A stretch of 64,000 bases of DNA from Thermomonas haemolytica (GTDB taxonomy: Bacteria > Pseudomonadota > Gammaproteobacteria > Xanthomonadales > Xanthomonadaceae). The notes under the pieces are model-generated. The model was given only the letters and a program-made list of their open reading frames with translations, was not told the origin of the DNA and searched no databases. A program made the position numbers and the translations under genes. The first letter of the stretch is position 1; the number at the start of each line of letters is the position of its first letter. The stretch is taken from positions 62,001-126,000 of the forward strand of contig NZ_SMAP01000006.1 in assembly GCF_004346265.1 (NCBI RefSeq), given 5' to 3'. This document shows positions 20,763-28,290 of the stretch, piece by piece.

Positions 20763-20806
20763 GGCGGGGTCCTGATGCGGCGGGTTCATGGGCCGTACAA
20801 ACGCCA

Positions 20807-20833
20807 GCATCGGCGCGGACGCGGGAATCTTTA
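20807..20833 (-). promoter_or_regulatory. Sigma-28 (FliA) promoter of the large MCP operon
   Basis: TAAAGATT-N11-GCCGATGC on the minus strand matches the FliA consensus TAAAGTTT-N11-GCCGATAA closely. It lies 45 bp before the ATG in non-coding DNA and should drive the MCP, the EAL gene, cheR, cheD and cheB. Confidence 0.82.
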
Positions 20834-20913
20834 ACCGGCGTTCGGGATTCCCCTTCGGCGCACGCCCGGGGCGTGACCGGGTGCACGAATCCGCGCTTCC
20901 GCGCGTGGCGCGC

Positions 20914-20940
20914 TCAAGTCCCGGCCGGTCGTGCCGATAC
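20914..20940 (+). promoter_or_regulatory. Sigma-28 (FliA) promoter of the TonB-domain gene
   Basis: TCAAGTCC-N11-GCCGATAC on the plus strand has the same form as the sites before cheY, motC and fliD. It faces away from the MCP promoter 80 bp to the left and would give a leader of about 40 nt before the ATG at 20988. Confidence 0.78.
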
Positions 20941-20987
20941 GCGCAGTGAGCACAGTCCCGTGCACGCATCCCCCTCGGAGATCCGTC

Positions 20988-21302
20988 ATGCAACACGCCT
21001 TCCATCGTGCCCTGAACGTAGCGGCGATCGCCGCGGCGATGGCCCTTTCCCAGCCCGTGTTTGCGGGCAACCCCATCAAGCGCGTGGACCCGGTGTACCC
21101 GGCGGAAGCGGCGCGCGCCGGCACTACCGGTTATGTCGAGGTGGAATACAGCGTCGGCCCGGACGGCAAGGTCACCGATGTCTCGGTGGTGGACGCCAAG
21201 CCGGGCCGCGTGTTCGTGGCCGCGGCGGTGAAGGCCGTCAAGCAGTGGGAGTTCGCCCCGGGCGAGAGCCACGGCAAGGTGAAGCTCGAATTCAAGCTCT
21301 GA
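20988..21302 (+). CDS. Small secreted TonB C-terminal-domain protein
   Basis: The 104-residue precursor has a signal peptide (hydrophobic stretch about residues 8-20, likely cleavage after VFA near residue 26) followed directly by a single TonB C-terminal domain. The domain is recognisable from [34 protein letters not shown] and from KQWEFAPG. Unlike true TonB it has no uncleaved N-terminal anchor and no Pro-rich spacer, so it cannot be expected to couple to ExbBD. It is the only plus-strand gene inside the chemotaxis block and has a clear FliA-type promoter and GGAG ribosome-binding site. A role in motility or surface sensing is inferred only from this regulation; the function is unknown. 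Confidence 0.85.
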   Translation: MQHAFHRALNVAAIAAAMALSQPVFAGNPIKRVDPVYPAEAARAGTTGYVEVEYSVGPDGKVTDVSVVDAKPGRVFVAAAVKAVKQWEFAPGESHGKVKLEFKL

Positions 21303-21313
21303 GGCGGTGATCC

Positions 21314-21362
21314 GGCAGGGCCCGCCACGGCGGGCCTTGCCAGGGCCTCTGGCGGAGGCCCT
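21314..21362 (+). terminator. Two consecutive GC hairpins after the TonB-domain gene
   Basis: Two perfect or near-perfect stems follow the stop codon: GGCAGGGCCCGCC pairing with GGCGGGCCTTGCC (21314-21341), then AGGGCCTC with GAGGCCCT (21342-21362). Neither is followed by a T-run. They could stall transcription or protect the 3' end ahead of the true terminator. Confidence 0.45.
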
Positions 21363-21381
21363 CCCGTGCAGATCCGAACAA

Positions 21382-21417
21382 AAACGCGCCGCAACCTGCG
21401 GCGCGTTTCGTTTTTGG
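21382..21417. terminator. Bidirectional Rho-independent terminator
   Basis: The stem AACGCGCCGC/GCGGCGCGTT is followed by TTTCGTTTTT on the plus strand and by a T-run on the minus strand. It lies between the convergent ends of the TonB-domain gene and cheW and can serve both. Confidence 0.85.
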
Positions 21418-21482
21418 GCGCTGGAGCCGTGTTCGCCGCGCCGGCAAGGTCTGCCTGGTCGCTGGCGGGTGTCGCGGTGGGA

Positions 21483-21995
21483 TCAGGCCGCCTGGGCCGC
21501 GGCCTCGTCCGCCACCAGGCCCATCTCGCTGCTGGTCATCAGGCCTTCGATGTCGAGCAGGATCAGCATGCGCTCGTCGAGTGCGCCGATGCCGGTCAGG
21601 TAGCGGCGGTCGATGCCGGTGCCGACGTCGGGCATCGGGCGGATCTGCTCGCCGGAGAGCTGGACCACGTCGGACACGCTGTCCACCACCATCCCGACCA
21701 CGCGGTCGGCCACGTTGAGCACGATCATCACGGTGGTGGCGTCCACCTTCGCATCCAGCCGGAACTTCACCCGCATGTCGATGATCGGCACGATGGTGCC
21801 GCGCAGGTTGATCACGCCCTTGATGTAGTCCGGGGCGTCGGGCAGGCGGGTGACGGCATCGTAGCCGCGGATCTCCTGCACCTTCAGGATGTCCACGCCG
21901 TACTCTTCCTGGCCCAGGGTGAAGGTCAGGAATTCGCCGGCCACCGCGGCATTGGCCGGGAGTCCGTTGTGGGAGGGCTTGGCGGATGTGCTCAT
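21483..21995 (-). CDS. cheW: Chemotaxis coupling protein CheW
   Basis: CheW links chemoreceptors to the CheA kinase. The 170-residue product shows the family core: [25 protein letters not shown], the receptor-contact segment [21 protein letters not shown], and [15 protein letters not shown]. The N-terminal ~20 residues and the Ala-rich tail are variable. It is 70 bp downstream of a CheA gene, and that gap contains a sigma-28-type promoter, so it can be made both with CheA and on its own. It is the only plain CheW in the window and may serve both kinases. Confidence 0.97.
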   Translation of the reverse strand: MSTSAKPSHNGLPANAAVAGEFLTFTLGQEEYGVDILKVQEIRGYDAVTRLPDAPDYIKGVINLRGTIVPIIDMRVKFRLDAKVDATTVMIVLNVADRVVGMVVDSVSDVVQLSGEQIRPMPDVGTGIDRRYLTGIGALDERMLILLDIEGLMTSSEMGLVADEAAAQAA

Positions 21996-22026
21996 GGGAG
22001 TCCGGATGCAGGCGGGTTCGTCCAGT

Positions 22027-22053
22027 TCATCGGCCGCGCGCGGCGATCCTTGA
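22027..22053 (-). promoter_or_regulatory. Sigma-28 (FliA) promoter of cheW
   Basis: TCAAGGAT-N11-GCCGATGA on the minus strand lies in the cheA-cheW gap, about 30 bp before the cheW ATG. Spacing and both half-sites match the other FliA sites here. Confidence 0.75.
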
Positions 22054-22065
22054 ACCGGGGTCGGG

Positions 22066-24114
22066 TCAGGCCGCCCTCGGCAGGGCGGTGTGGTGGGGCA
22101 GGCTGGCGGCGTCCACGATCAACGCCACCCGGCCGTCGCCGAGGATGGTGGCACCGGCGACGCCGGGGATGCGGCGGTAGTTGCGCTCCAGGTTCTTCAC
22201 CACCACCTGCTGCTGGCCCAGCAGCTCGTCCACTTCCAGCGCCAGCCGCTGGCCCTGGCTTTCCACCACCACCGCGATCGGCTGCGCGTCGGCGCGGGCG
22301 CGCGCCGGGGGCAGGCCGTACTGGGTGGCGAGGTCGAGCAGGGGCACGTAGTGCTCGCGCACGCGCAGGACGCGCGCATCGCCGGCCACGGTCTTGATGT
22401 TCTCCGGGGCGGGCTGCAGCGATTCCACCACCATGTTCAGCGGCAGGATGAACACCTCGCCGCCGACCGAGACGGTCATGCCGTCGAGGATGGCCATGGT
22501 CAGCGGCAGGCGGATGGAGATGGTGGTGCCTTCGTTCTGGCGGCTGCGGATCTCCACCTGCCCGCCGAGCGCCTGGATGTTCTTGCGCACCACGTCCATG
22601 CCGACGCCGCGGCCGGACAGGTCGGTGAGGGTCTCCGCGGTGGAGAAGCCGGGCGCGAACACCAGGTCCCAGACCTGGGCGTCGCTGGGGTTCTCCGGCA
22701 CCGGGATGCCGCGCTCGGCGGCTTTCGCCAGGATCTTCTCGCGGTTCAGGCCGCGGCCGTCGTCGCCCACCTCGATGATGATGTGGCCGCCCTGGTGCGC
22801 CGCGGACAGGGTCACCGTGCCGGCCTCGGGCTTGCCGGCGGCGATGCGCTGCTCGGTGGTCTCCAGCCCATGGTCGATCGCGTTGCGTACCAGGTGCACC
22901 AGCGGATCGACGATCTTCTCGATCACGCCCTTGTCCAGCTCGGTGCCTTCGCCGGAGGTCTTGAGGATGACCTTCTTGCCCAGCCGCGAGGCGATGTCGC
23001 GCACCATGCGCGGGAAGCGGCTGAAGGCGAAGTCCACCGGCAGCATGCGCACCGACATCACCGCTTCCTGCAGGTCGCGGGTGTTGCGGTCGAGCTGCTC
23101 CAGCCCCGCCAGCAGCTGTTCGTGCAGGGCCGGATCGAGATCGGCCGAACGCTGTGCCAGCATCGCCTGGGTGATGACCAGCTCGCCGACCAGGTTGATC
23201 AGCGCGTCCACCTTGTCCACCGAGACCCGGATGGTGGTGTCGGCGGCGTCGTGGCGGGCGCCGGTGGCCGCCGGTTCGGCCGCGGCGGCAGGCTTGCCGG
23301 ACGCAGGGGTGGTGGCGGGCGCGGGCGCCGCTGCTGCAGCGGGCGCTGCGACGGAGGGCGGCGGGACGGGAACCGGCGCAGCCGCGGCCACGGCCTCGGC
23401 CACCGCGGCCGGCAGCGGCGCGATGGTGAGCTTGCACTGGTCCTCGACCCACGCGAACGTGTCCTCGATCGCCGAGCGCTTGACGTCGCCGATCAGCTGC
23501 AGGTCCCAGGCCAGCCAGGCCTCGAACGGGTCCAGCTCGCTGAACGGCGGCAGGGCATCGTCGCGGCAGGTGACCTTGAGCTCGCCCAGCTGGCCGAGCT
23601 CGCGCAGCATCCGCAGCGGGTCGTTGCCGCTGAGGAACAGCGAACGCTCCGGCGCGAATTCGATCTGCCAGCCGATCGACTGCGGCGCCGCCGGCGCGGC
23701 GGTCGCGGCCGGTGCCTCGGCGGGGGCGGCATCGCCGGCCAGCAGCTTTTCCAGCCCGGCGCGCGCCTGCTGCAGCATCGGCTGGTCCACGGCATCGCCG
23801 TGTTCGGCGGCCGCCAGCAGCATGCGCAGGGCGTCCACCGAGGCCAGCAGGGCGCTGATGGCGAGGGCGTCGAGCACGCGCCGGCCGCTGCGCGCCTCTT
23901 CCAGCAGGGTTTCCAGCAGGTGGGTGAAATCGGCGATCGCGGCGAAGCCGAAGGTCGCGCTGCCGCCCTTGATCGAATGCGCGGCGCGGAAGATCACGTG
24001 GATGGTGTCGCCGCTACCGCCGCCGCTTTCCATCGCCAGCAGCCCGGCCTCCATGGCCGCGATGTTCTCGCGGCTTTCCTCGAAGAAGGTGGCGTGGAAG
24101 CGGGAGATGTCCAT
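22066..24114 (-). CDS. cheA: Chemotaxis histidine kinase CheA (first copy)
   Basis: CheA autophosphorylates in response to receptors and phosphorylates CheY and CheB. The 682-residue protein has an N-terminal Hpt domain with the phospho-acceptor H46 ([13 protein letters not shown]), a central P2-like region around 190-260, an Ala/Pro-rich linker, the dimerisation segment ([19 protein letters not shown]), the HATPase domain with [15 protein letters not shown] and GRGVGMDVV, and a C-terminal CheW-like domain. It is preceded by a CheY-like regulator and a STAS gene and followed by cheW. A second, different CheA is encoded 4 kb away in the cheYZ operon, so two kinases are present. Confidence 0.96.
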   Translation of the reverse strand: MDISRFHATFFEESRENIAAMEAGLLAMESGGGSGDTIHVIFRAAHSIKGGSATFGFAAIADFTHLLETLLEEARSGRRVLDALAISALLASVDALRMLLAAAEHGDAVDQPMLQQARAGLEKLLAGDAAPAEAPAATAAPAAPQSIGWQIEFAPERSLFLSGNDPLRMLRELGQLGELKVTCRDDALPPFSELDPFEAWLAWDLQLIGDVKRSAIEDTFAWVEDQCKLTIAPLPAAVAEAVAAAAPVPVPPPSVAAPAAAAAPAPATTPASGKPAAAAEPAATGARHDAADTTIRVSVDKVDALINLVGELVITQAMLAQRSADLDPALHEQLLAGLEQLDRNTRDLQEAVMSVRMLPVDFAFSRFPRMVRDIASRLGKKVILKTSGEGTELDKGVIEKIVDPLVHLVRNAIDHGLETTEQRIAAGKPEAGTVTLSAAHQGGHIIIEVGDDGRGLNREKILAKAAERGIPVPENPSDAQVWDLVFAPGFSTAETLTDLSGRGVGMDVVRKNIQALGGQVEIRSRQNEGTTISIRLPLTMAILDGMTVSVGGEVFILPLNMVVESLQPAPENIKTVAGDARVLRVREHYVPLLDLATQYGLPPARARADAQPIAVVVESQGQRLALEVDELLGQQQVVVKNLERNYRRIPGVAGATILGDGRVALIVDAASLPHHTALPRAA

Positions 24115-24134
24115 GTCGGGCCCTGGGTGGTGGC

Positions 24135-24500
24135 TCAGCCGAGTACCTTGCGTACGGTGGCCAGCAGCTGGTCGGGGTCGAACGGCTTGACCAGCCAGCC
24201 GGTGGCGCCGGCGGCCTTGCCTTCGCTCTTCTTGTCGGCACCGGATTCGGTGGTGAGCATCAGCAGCGGGGTGAACTTGTAGTTTGGCAGCGCGCGCAGC
24301 TGGCGGATCAGCTCGATGCCATCCATGCGCGGCATGTTGACGTCGGTGATGACCGCGTCGAATTTCTGGGTCTTGGCCGCGTCCAGGGCGGCGATGCCGT
24401 CTTCGGCTTCCACCACGGTGTAGCCGCCGCCGGTCAGCGCGAACGCGACCATCTGGCGCATGGAGGTGGAATCGTCAACGATCAGCAGGTTTGCGCTCAC
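24135..24500 (-). CDS. CheY-like single-domain response regulator
   Basis: This 121-residue receiver has phospho-acceptor D53 (ITDVNMPRMDG), the acidic pair D9-D10, the switch residues in LMLTTE, and Lys in WLVKPFD. It has no output domain. Its position between the STAS gene (four-base overlap) and cheA suggests it is the regulator or phosphate sink paired with that kinase. The second CheY, next to cheZ, is the better candidate for the flagellar motor switch. Confidence 0.93.
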   Translation of the reverse strand: MSANLLIVDDSTSMRQMVAFALTGGGYTVVEAEDGIAALDAAKTQKFDAVITDVNMPRMDGIELIRQLRALPNYKFTPLLMLTTESGADKKSEGKAAGATGWLVKPFDPDQLLATVRKVLG

Positions 24501-24781
24501 GCGGGTTCTCCGGGGTCCTTGTCAACGCCCAAGCTTACCGCCAGCGCAAGCTGGCGTGCCGCCTCCACGAGCGTGGGCGAGGGGAGGGTGATGGTGGTCG
24601 AAAGGCCGCGCGCGGCGCGCTCGCGGATGAAGGCGTGCAGCAGTTGCAGGCCGGCGGTATGCACGCGCCGGACTTCGGCGCCGGACAGTTCCAGCGTCGC
24701 GTCGTCGAGGTGCGATTGCAGGGTGGCTTGCAGGTCGGTCACCTGTTCGATGCCCAGGTCGGCTTGCAGGGACAATGGCAT
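24497..24781 (-). CDS. STAS-domain protein (anti-sigma-factor-antagonist-like)
   Basis: This 94-residue protein is a single STAS domain of the SpoIIAA type, as judged by the pattern LGIEQVTDLQATLQSHLDD, LELSGAEVRRVHTAGLQLLHAFIRERAARG. In the usual phosphosite motif (DSSG) this protein has HTAG, with Thr in place of the Ser, so phospho-regulation is possible but not assured. It opens the STAS-cheY-cheA-cheW unit, overlaps the CheY-like gene by four bases, and has a clear FliA promoter. Small STAS proteins are often found in such chemosensory operons; their role there is not settled. Confidence 0.87.
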   Translation of the reverse strand: MPLSLQADLGIEQVTDLQATLQSHLDDATLELSGAEVRRVHTAGLQLLHAFIRERAARGLSTTITLPSPTLVEAARQLALAVSLGVDKDPGEPA

Positions 24782-24815
24782 GTCGAATCTCGGAAGTGGT
24801 GCTGGCCCAGACCGG

Positions 24816-24842
24816 TTAACGGCGCCGCGGCGGACGACTTGA
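24816..24842 (-). promoter_or_regulatory. Sigma-28 (FliA) promoter of the STAS-cheY-cheA-cheW unit
   Basis: TCAAGTCG-N11-GCCGTTAA on the minus strand lies in the gap between parP and the STAS gene, about 35 bp before the ATG. Confidence 0.78.
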
Positions 24843-24883
24843 GGCGGGCCCGGGAAGCGTGCCGGAGCGCACGGTTCCGGGGC

Positions 24884-25801
24884 TCAATCGAACACCGCGG
24901 TGGCGTCCAGCAGGACCGTGGGCGGCGCGCCGGGGGTGCGCGCGATGCCCATGCTGGTGCGGTCGCGCAGGCTGGCCGCGGGGGGCTCGATCTGGTGGGC
25001 GTCCAGGGTCACCACGTCGGTCACCGCGCTGACCAGCAGGCCGGCCAGTTCGTCGTGGTGCTCCAGCACCACGATCCGGCTGCGCTCGTCGATCTCGGCG
25101 GGCTGCCGGCGCAGCCAGCGGCCGAGGTCGTGCACCGGCACCACCCGGCCGCGCAGGTTCATCACCCCCAGCAGCGAGGGCGGGGCACCGCGCACGGCGA
25201 TGATCGGCGCCAGCCGCACCACTTCCTGCACGCGCAGCAGCTCCACCGCGTAGCGGTCGTCGCCGATCGCCACCCGCAGCCAGCGCTGCCCGATCGGGGG
25301 CGGCGCGGCGCGCACCGACGGTACCGCCAACGGCGGCGAGTAGGGCGCCGGTGCGGCCTGCCCATCGGCGGCAGGCGCTGCGTCCGCCGCGGGTGCAGGC
25401 GGCAGGGCGGATTGCGGCTCCGGCCCGGATGCGGTTCCAGGCGCCGCTCCTGGCGCGGCATCGGCCTCGGCTTCGACGTCTGCTTCGGCCTCGGCCTTGG
25501 TCTCGACTGCGGCAGTGGGGCATGCCGTGGATCCGGTTTCGGGGTCGGCGTCGGCGTCGGATTCTGCCGGGGCTTCCGCGGCGGATATGTCGGCCGATTC
25601 GGACGCTGGCGCAACGGGCGGCTCACCGGCCATTTCCGGTGCTGCCCCGGGTTCGCGGGTGCCGGCGGCCTGCGCGGATTCCACGGTCTCCGCTGCGTGC
25701 GCGGGTTGCGCGGGTGGCAGCCCGAGCAGGGCATCGAGGTAGGCGTCCACCGACGGATCGGCCGGCAGCACGGGGGATTGCGGCAACACGATCTGGCTCA
25801 T
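24884..25801 (-). CDS. parP: ParP-like protein: long acidic/Pro-Ala linker plus CheW-like (AIF) domain
   Basis: The 305-residue product has a short N-terminal conserved segment (DAYLDALLGLPPA), about 120 residues of low-complexity acidic and Pro/Ala-rich linker, and a C-terminal CheW-like domain from about residue 165 (RWLRVAIGDDRYAVELLRVQEVVRL, GVMNLRGRVVPVHDLGRWL). This layout and the position directly after a ParA-type ATPase match ParP, which in Vibrio and Pseudomonas joins chemosensory arrays to ParC at the flagellated pole through its AIF domain. Assignment rests on architecture and gene order. The start overlaps the parC stop by four bases. Confidence 0.82.
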   Translation of the reverse strand: MSQIVLPQSPVLPADPSVDAYLDALLGLPPAQPAHAAETVESAQAAGTREPGAAPEMAGEPPVAPASESADISAAEAPAESDADADPETGSTACPTAAVETKAEAEADVEAEADAAPGAAPGTASGPEPQSALPPAPAADAAPAADGQAAPAPYSPPLAVPSVRAAPPPIGQRWLRVAIGDDRYAVELLRVQEVVRLAPIIAVRGAPPSLLGVMNLRGRVVPVHDLGRWLRRQPAEIDERSRIVVLEHHDELAGLLVSAVTDVVTLDAHQIEPPAASLRDRTSMGIARTPGAPPTVLLDATAVFD

Positions 25802-26571
25802 GCGGCGGCCTCCTGCGGCCTGGCATCCGCGGTTTCCAGCAGCCACTGCAAGGCATCGCGGTAGGCATTGATGCCGCGCCCGGCCAAGTGCCGGGGCTGG
25901 GTGGCGAGGCTGGCGGCGTCGCGCAGGCGGGTGTCCATCGGGATCGGCCACGGGCAGACGGAAACGCCGGGATAGGTGTTCAGCTGCTCCAGCGTTTCAT
26001 GGCTGGTGCGGGTGCGGCGGTCGTACAGGGTCGGCAGGATCTGGCGCACCAGCGCACGCCCGCGCGAGCGTTCCACCATCGCCGCCGTGCGCAGCATGCC
26101 TTCCAGCCCGTGCAGGGCCAGCGGATCGGTCTGGGTGGGCACCACCAGGCGGTCGCAGGCCGCCAGCGCGTTCACCAGCAGCAAACTGAGCGTGGGCGGG
26201 CAGTCCAGCAGGGCGAAATCGTAGTCGGCGTCGGCGTTCACCAGGGCGCGGTGCAGGGCCAGGCCGAGGCCCGGCTGGGTGGCACTGCGGCGCTCCAGGG
26301 TGGCCATCGCGGCCTGCGCGGCCACCAGCTGGATATCGGCCTGGCCGGTGGCGCGGGCCACGCTGGCGATGGATTCGCCGTTGAACAGGTCGAAGGTGCC
26401 CTTCGGCGGCGGTTCCGCGGCGACCCCGAAGGCGCGCGACAGCGAACCGTGCGGGTCCAGGTCCACCAGCAGCACGCGATGGCCGAGATCGGCCAGGCAG
26501 CGCGCCAGGCACAGCGCGCTGGTGGTCTTGCCCACGCCGCCTTTCTGGTTGGCGATCGCCCAGATCCGCAT
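25798..26571 (-). CDS. parC: ParA/MinD-family ATPase ParC, polar positioning of chemotaxis arrays
   Basis: This 257-residue ATPase has the deviant Walker A NQKGGVGKTT (residues 8-17), LLVDLDPHGSLS, and the Walker B-like ALLDCPPTLSLLLVNAL. It is the chemotaxis paralogue of chromosomal ParA: it sits between motD and a ParP-like gene, as in Pseudomonas and Vibrio che operons, and has no ParB gene beside it. It should place chemosensory arrays at the old pole so that each daughter inherits one. It overlaps motD by one base and parP by four. Confidence 0.9.
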   Translation of the reverse strand: MRIWAIANQKGGVGKTTSALCLARCLADLGHRVLLVDLDPHGSLSRAFGVAAEPPPKGTFDLFNGESIASVARATGQADIQLVAAQAAMATLERRSATQPGLGLALHRALVNADADYDFALLDCPPTLSLLLVNALAACDRLVVPTQTDPLALHGLEGMLRTAAMVERSRGRALVRQILPTLYDRRTRTSHETLEQLNTYPGVSVCPWPIPMDTRLRDAASLATQPRHLAGRGINAYRDALQWLLETADARPQEAAA

Positions 26572-27500
26572 CAGGGTGCTCCCTTGGTTGTTGCGCGCGC
26601 AGCTGCGGCCGGTGCACCGGAGGAGCGCGCGTCCAGCCCCGGCATCACGCTGTCCACGTTCTCGGCGGCGGCCAGGATCACCAGCTCCACCCGGCGGTTG
26701 CGGCTGCGGCCCTCGATGGTGGCGTTGTCGGCGATCGGCTGGTATTCGCCATAGCCCATCGCCGCCAGCCGTTCGGGGGCGATGCCGGCGGCGATCAGTT
26801 CGTAGACGACGTTGATGGCGCGCGCGGACGACAGGTCCCAGTTCGAACGGAACTGGGCGGTGCGGATCGGCTGGTCGTCGGTATAGCCCTCGACCCGGAT
26901 GGCGTTGGGAGCCTTGCGCAGCACGGTGCCCAGCTTGCGCACGGTGTCCAGCGCGCTGGCGGTAGGGGTGGCCACGCCGCTGGGGAACAGCAGGTCGCTC
27001 TGGATTTCGACCTCCAGGAAGTTGCGGCCGCGGCGCACGCGCACCAGGCCGCTCTCCACCAGCTCGGACAGCGCCTGTTCGAGCTGATCGCCCAGCGCCT
27101 GCAGCTGCTGCTGCGCGGCCTGCTCTCGGCGTGCATCCGGCGCGGGCGGCGTGCCGGCATCCGCCAGGCGGTCACGCCGGTGCAGCGGCATCGGGACTTC
27201 CACCGGCACCGCGGGCGCGGGGCCGCGGCGGGCGCCGGTGTCGATCACCGAAGGATGGTCGAAGTCGCCGCCGCGCAGCTGCACCTGGCCGACCTGGATC
27301 GGCTTGATCGAGCGCGGCGCGCCGCCGAACGCGGCGGACAGCGAGTCCGCCACCACCCGGTACTTGCCCTCGTTCAGGGAGGAAATCGCATACATCACCA
27401 CGAAGAAAGCCAGCAGCAGGGTCAGCAGGTCGCCGTAGGGGATCGCCCAAGCTTCGTGGTTGAGGTGTTCTTCGTGCTGGTGGAGGCGTTTGCGGGCCAT
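26571..27500 (-). CDS. motD: Flagellar stator protein MotD (MotB-like, OmpA domain)
   Basis: MotD is the peptidoglycan-anchored half of a second stator set. The 309-residue protein has a short basic N-terminus, one membrane helix (YGDLLTLLLAFFVVMYAIS) bearing the proton-conducting Asp in PYGD, a plug/linker segment, and a C-terminal OmpA-like domain (VEGYTDDQPI, NWDLSSARA, ERLAAMGYGEYQP, NRRVEL). It follows motC by 12 bp and overlaps parC by one base. In Pseudomonas the MotCD pair acts with MotAB; no motAB is in this window. Confidence 0.95.
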   Translation of the reverse strand: MARKRLHQHEEHLNHEAWAIPYGDLLTLLLAFFVVMYAISSLNEGKYRVVADSLSAAFGGAPRSIKPIQVGQVQLRGGDFDHPSVIDTGARRGPAPAVPVEVPMPLHRRDRLADAGTPPAPDARREQAAQQQLQALGDQLEQALSELVESGLVRVRRGRNFLEVEIQSDLLFPSGVATPTASALDTVRKLGTVLRKAPNAIRVEGYTDDQPIRTAQFRSNWDLSSARAINVVYELIAAGIAPERLAAMGYGEYQPIADNATIEGRSRNRRVELVILAAAENVDSVMPGLDARSSGAPAAAARATTKGAP

Positions 27501-27512
27501 GCGCGTGGCCCT

Positions 27513-28253
27513 TCAGTGAATGAAGCCGGCGAGGCGGCTTTCGATGTTGCGCGGGTTCTCGCCCTCGGCGATCGCGATCAGGCCCTCGATCAGCATCTCG
27601 CGCTCCACTTCCTGGCGATGCACGATGCCCTTCAGCTTGGACGCCATCGGCAGGAACATCAGGTTGGCCGAGCCGATGCCGTAGATGGTGGCGGTGAAGG
27701 CCGCAGCGATGCCGTGGCCCAGCTTGCTGGGGTCGGCCAGGTTCTTCATCACCGCCATCAGGCCGAGCACCGCGCCGATGATGCCCAGCGTGGGGGCGTA
27801 GATGCCCATGCCCTCGAATACCTTGGCGGCGGCGATGTCGCGCTTGGTATGCGCATGCGATTCGATTTCCAGCATCTGCCGGATGGTGTCGGGTTCCACG
27901 CCGTCCACCACCATCTGCAGGCCCTTGCGCAGGAATGGGTCGGACTGCTGCTCCAGCAGCGGCTCCAACGCCAGCAGGCCCTGCTTGCGGGCGAGGGTGC
28001 TCCATTCGACCATGCGCGCGATCAGGCGGTCGGTCTCCTGCGGCGGCGGCCGGAACACCCAGGCCGAGATCCGCAGCGCGCGCCGGAAGCTGTGCATCGG
28101 CGTCTGCAGCAGGATCGCCGCGATGGTGCCGAGGATGACGATGGTGAACGCGGCCGGCGACCACAGGCCGCTGATGCCGGCGCCCTTCAGTACGCTGCCG
28201 CCGACCAGGGCGACGAGGCCCAGGATCGCACCGATGATGCTGAGGATGTCCAT
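27513..28253 (-). CDS. motC: Flagellar stator protein MotC (MotA-like)
   Basis: MotC is the pentameric stator subunit that interacts with FliG. The 246-residue product has four predicted membrane segments: near residues 2-20 and 30-50, and a C-terminal pair around GIIGAVLGLMAVM and AFTATIYGIGSANLMFLP. The cytoplasmic loop carries the conserved charged stretch and EGM-IYAPTLGIIGA. An upstream ATG 22 codons earlier lies within cheA coding DNA and is rejected. A sigma-28-type site overlaps the end of cheA just upstream. Confidence 0.95.
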   Translation of the reverse strand: MDILSIIGAILGLVALVGGSVLKGAGISGLWSPAAFTIVILGTIAAILLQTPMHSFRRALRISAWVFRPPPQETDRLIARMVEWSTLARKQGLLALEPLLEQQSDPFLRKGLQMVVDGVEPDTIRQMLEIESHAHTKRDIAAAKVFEGMGIYAPTLGIIGAVLGLMAVMKNLADPSKLGHGIAAAFTATIYGIGSANLMFLPMASKLKGIVHRQEVEREMLIEGLIAIAEGENPRNIESRLAGFIH

Positions 28254-28263
28254 ATGCCCATCG

Positions 28264-28290
28264 CTATCGGCCGCGCGATGCTCCGCTTGA
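28264..28290 (-). promoter_or_regulatory. Candidate sigma-28 (FliA) promoter of motC, inside the cheA 3' end
   Basis: TCAAGCGG-N11-GCCGATAG on the minus strand includes the last codons and the TAG stop of cheA. The -10 box ends only 10 bp before the motC ATG, so a transcript from here would be almost leaderless. The sequence match is good; the geometry lowers confidence. Confidence 0.5.
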
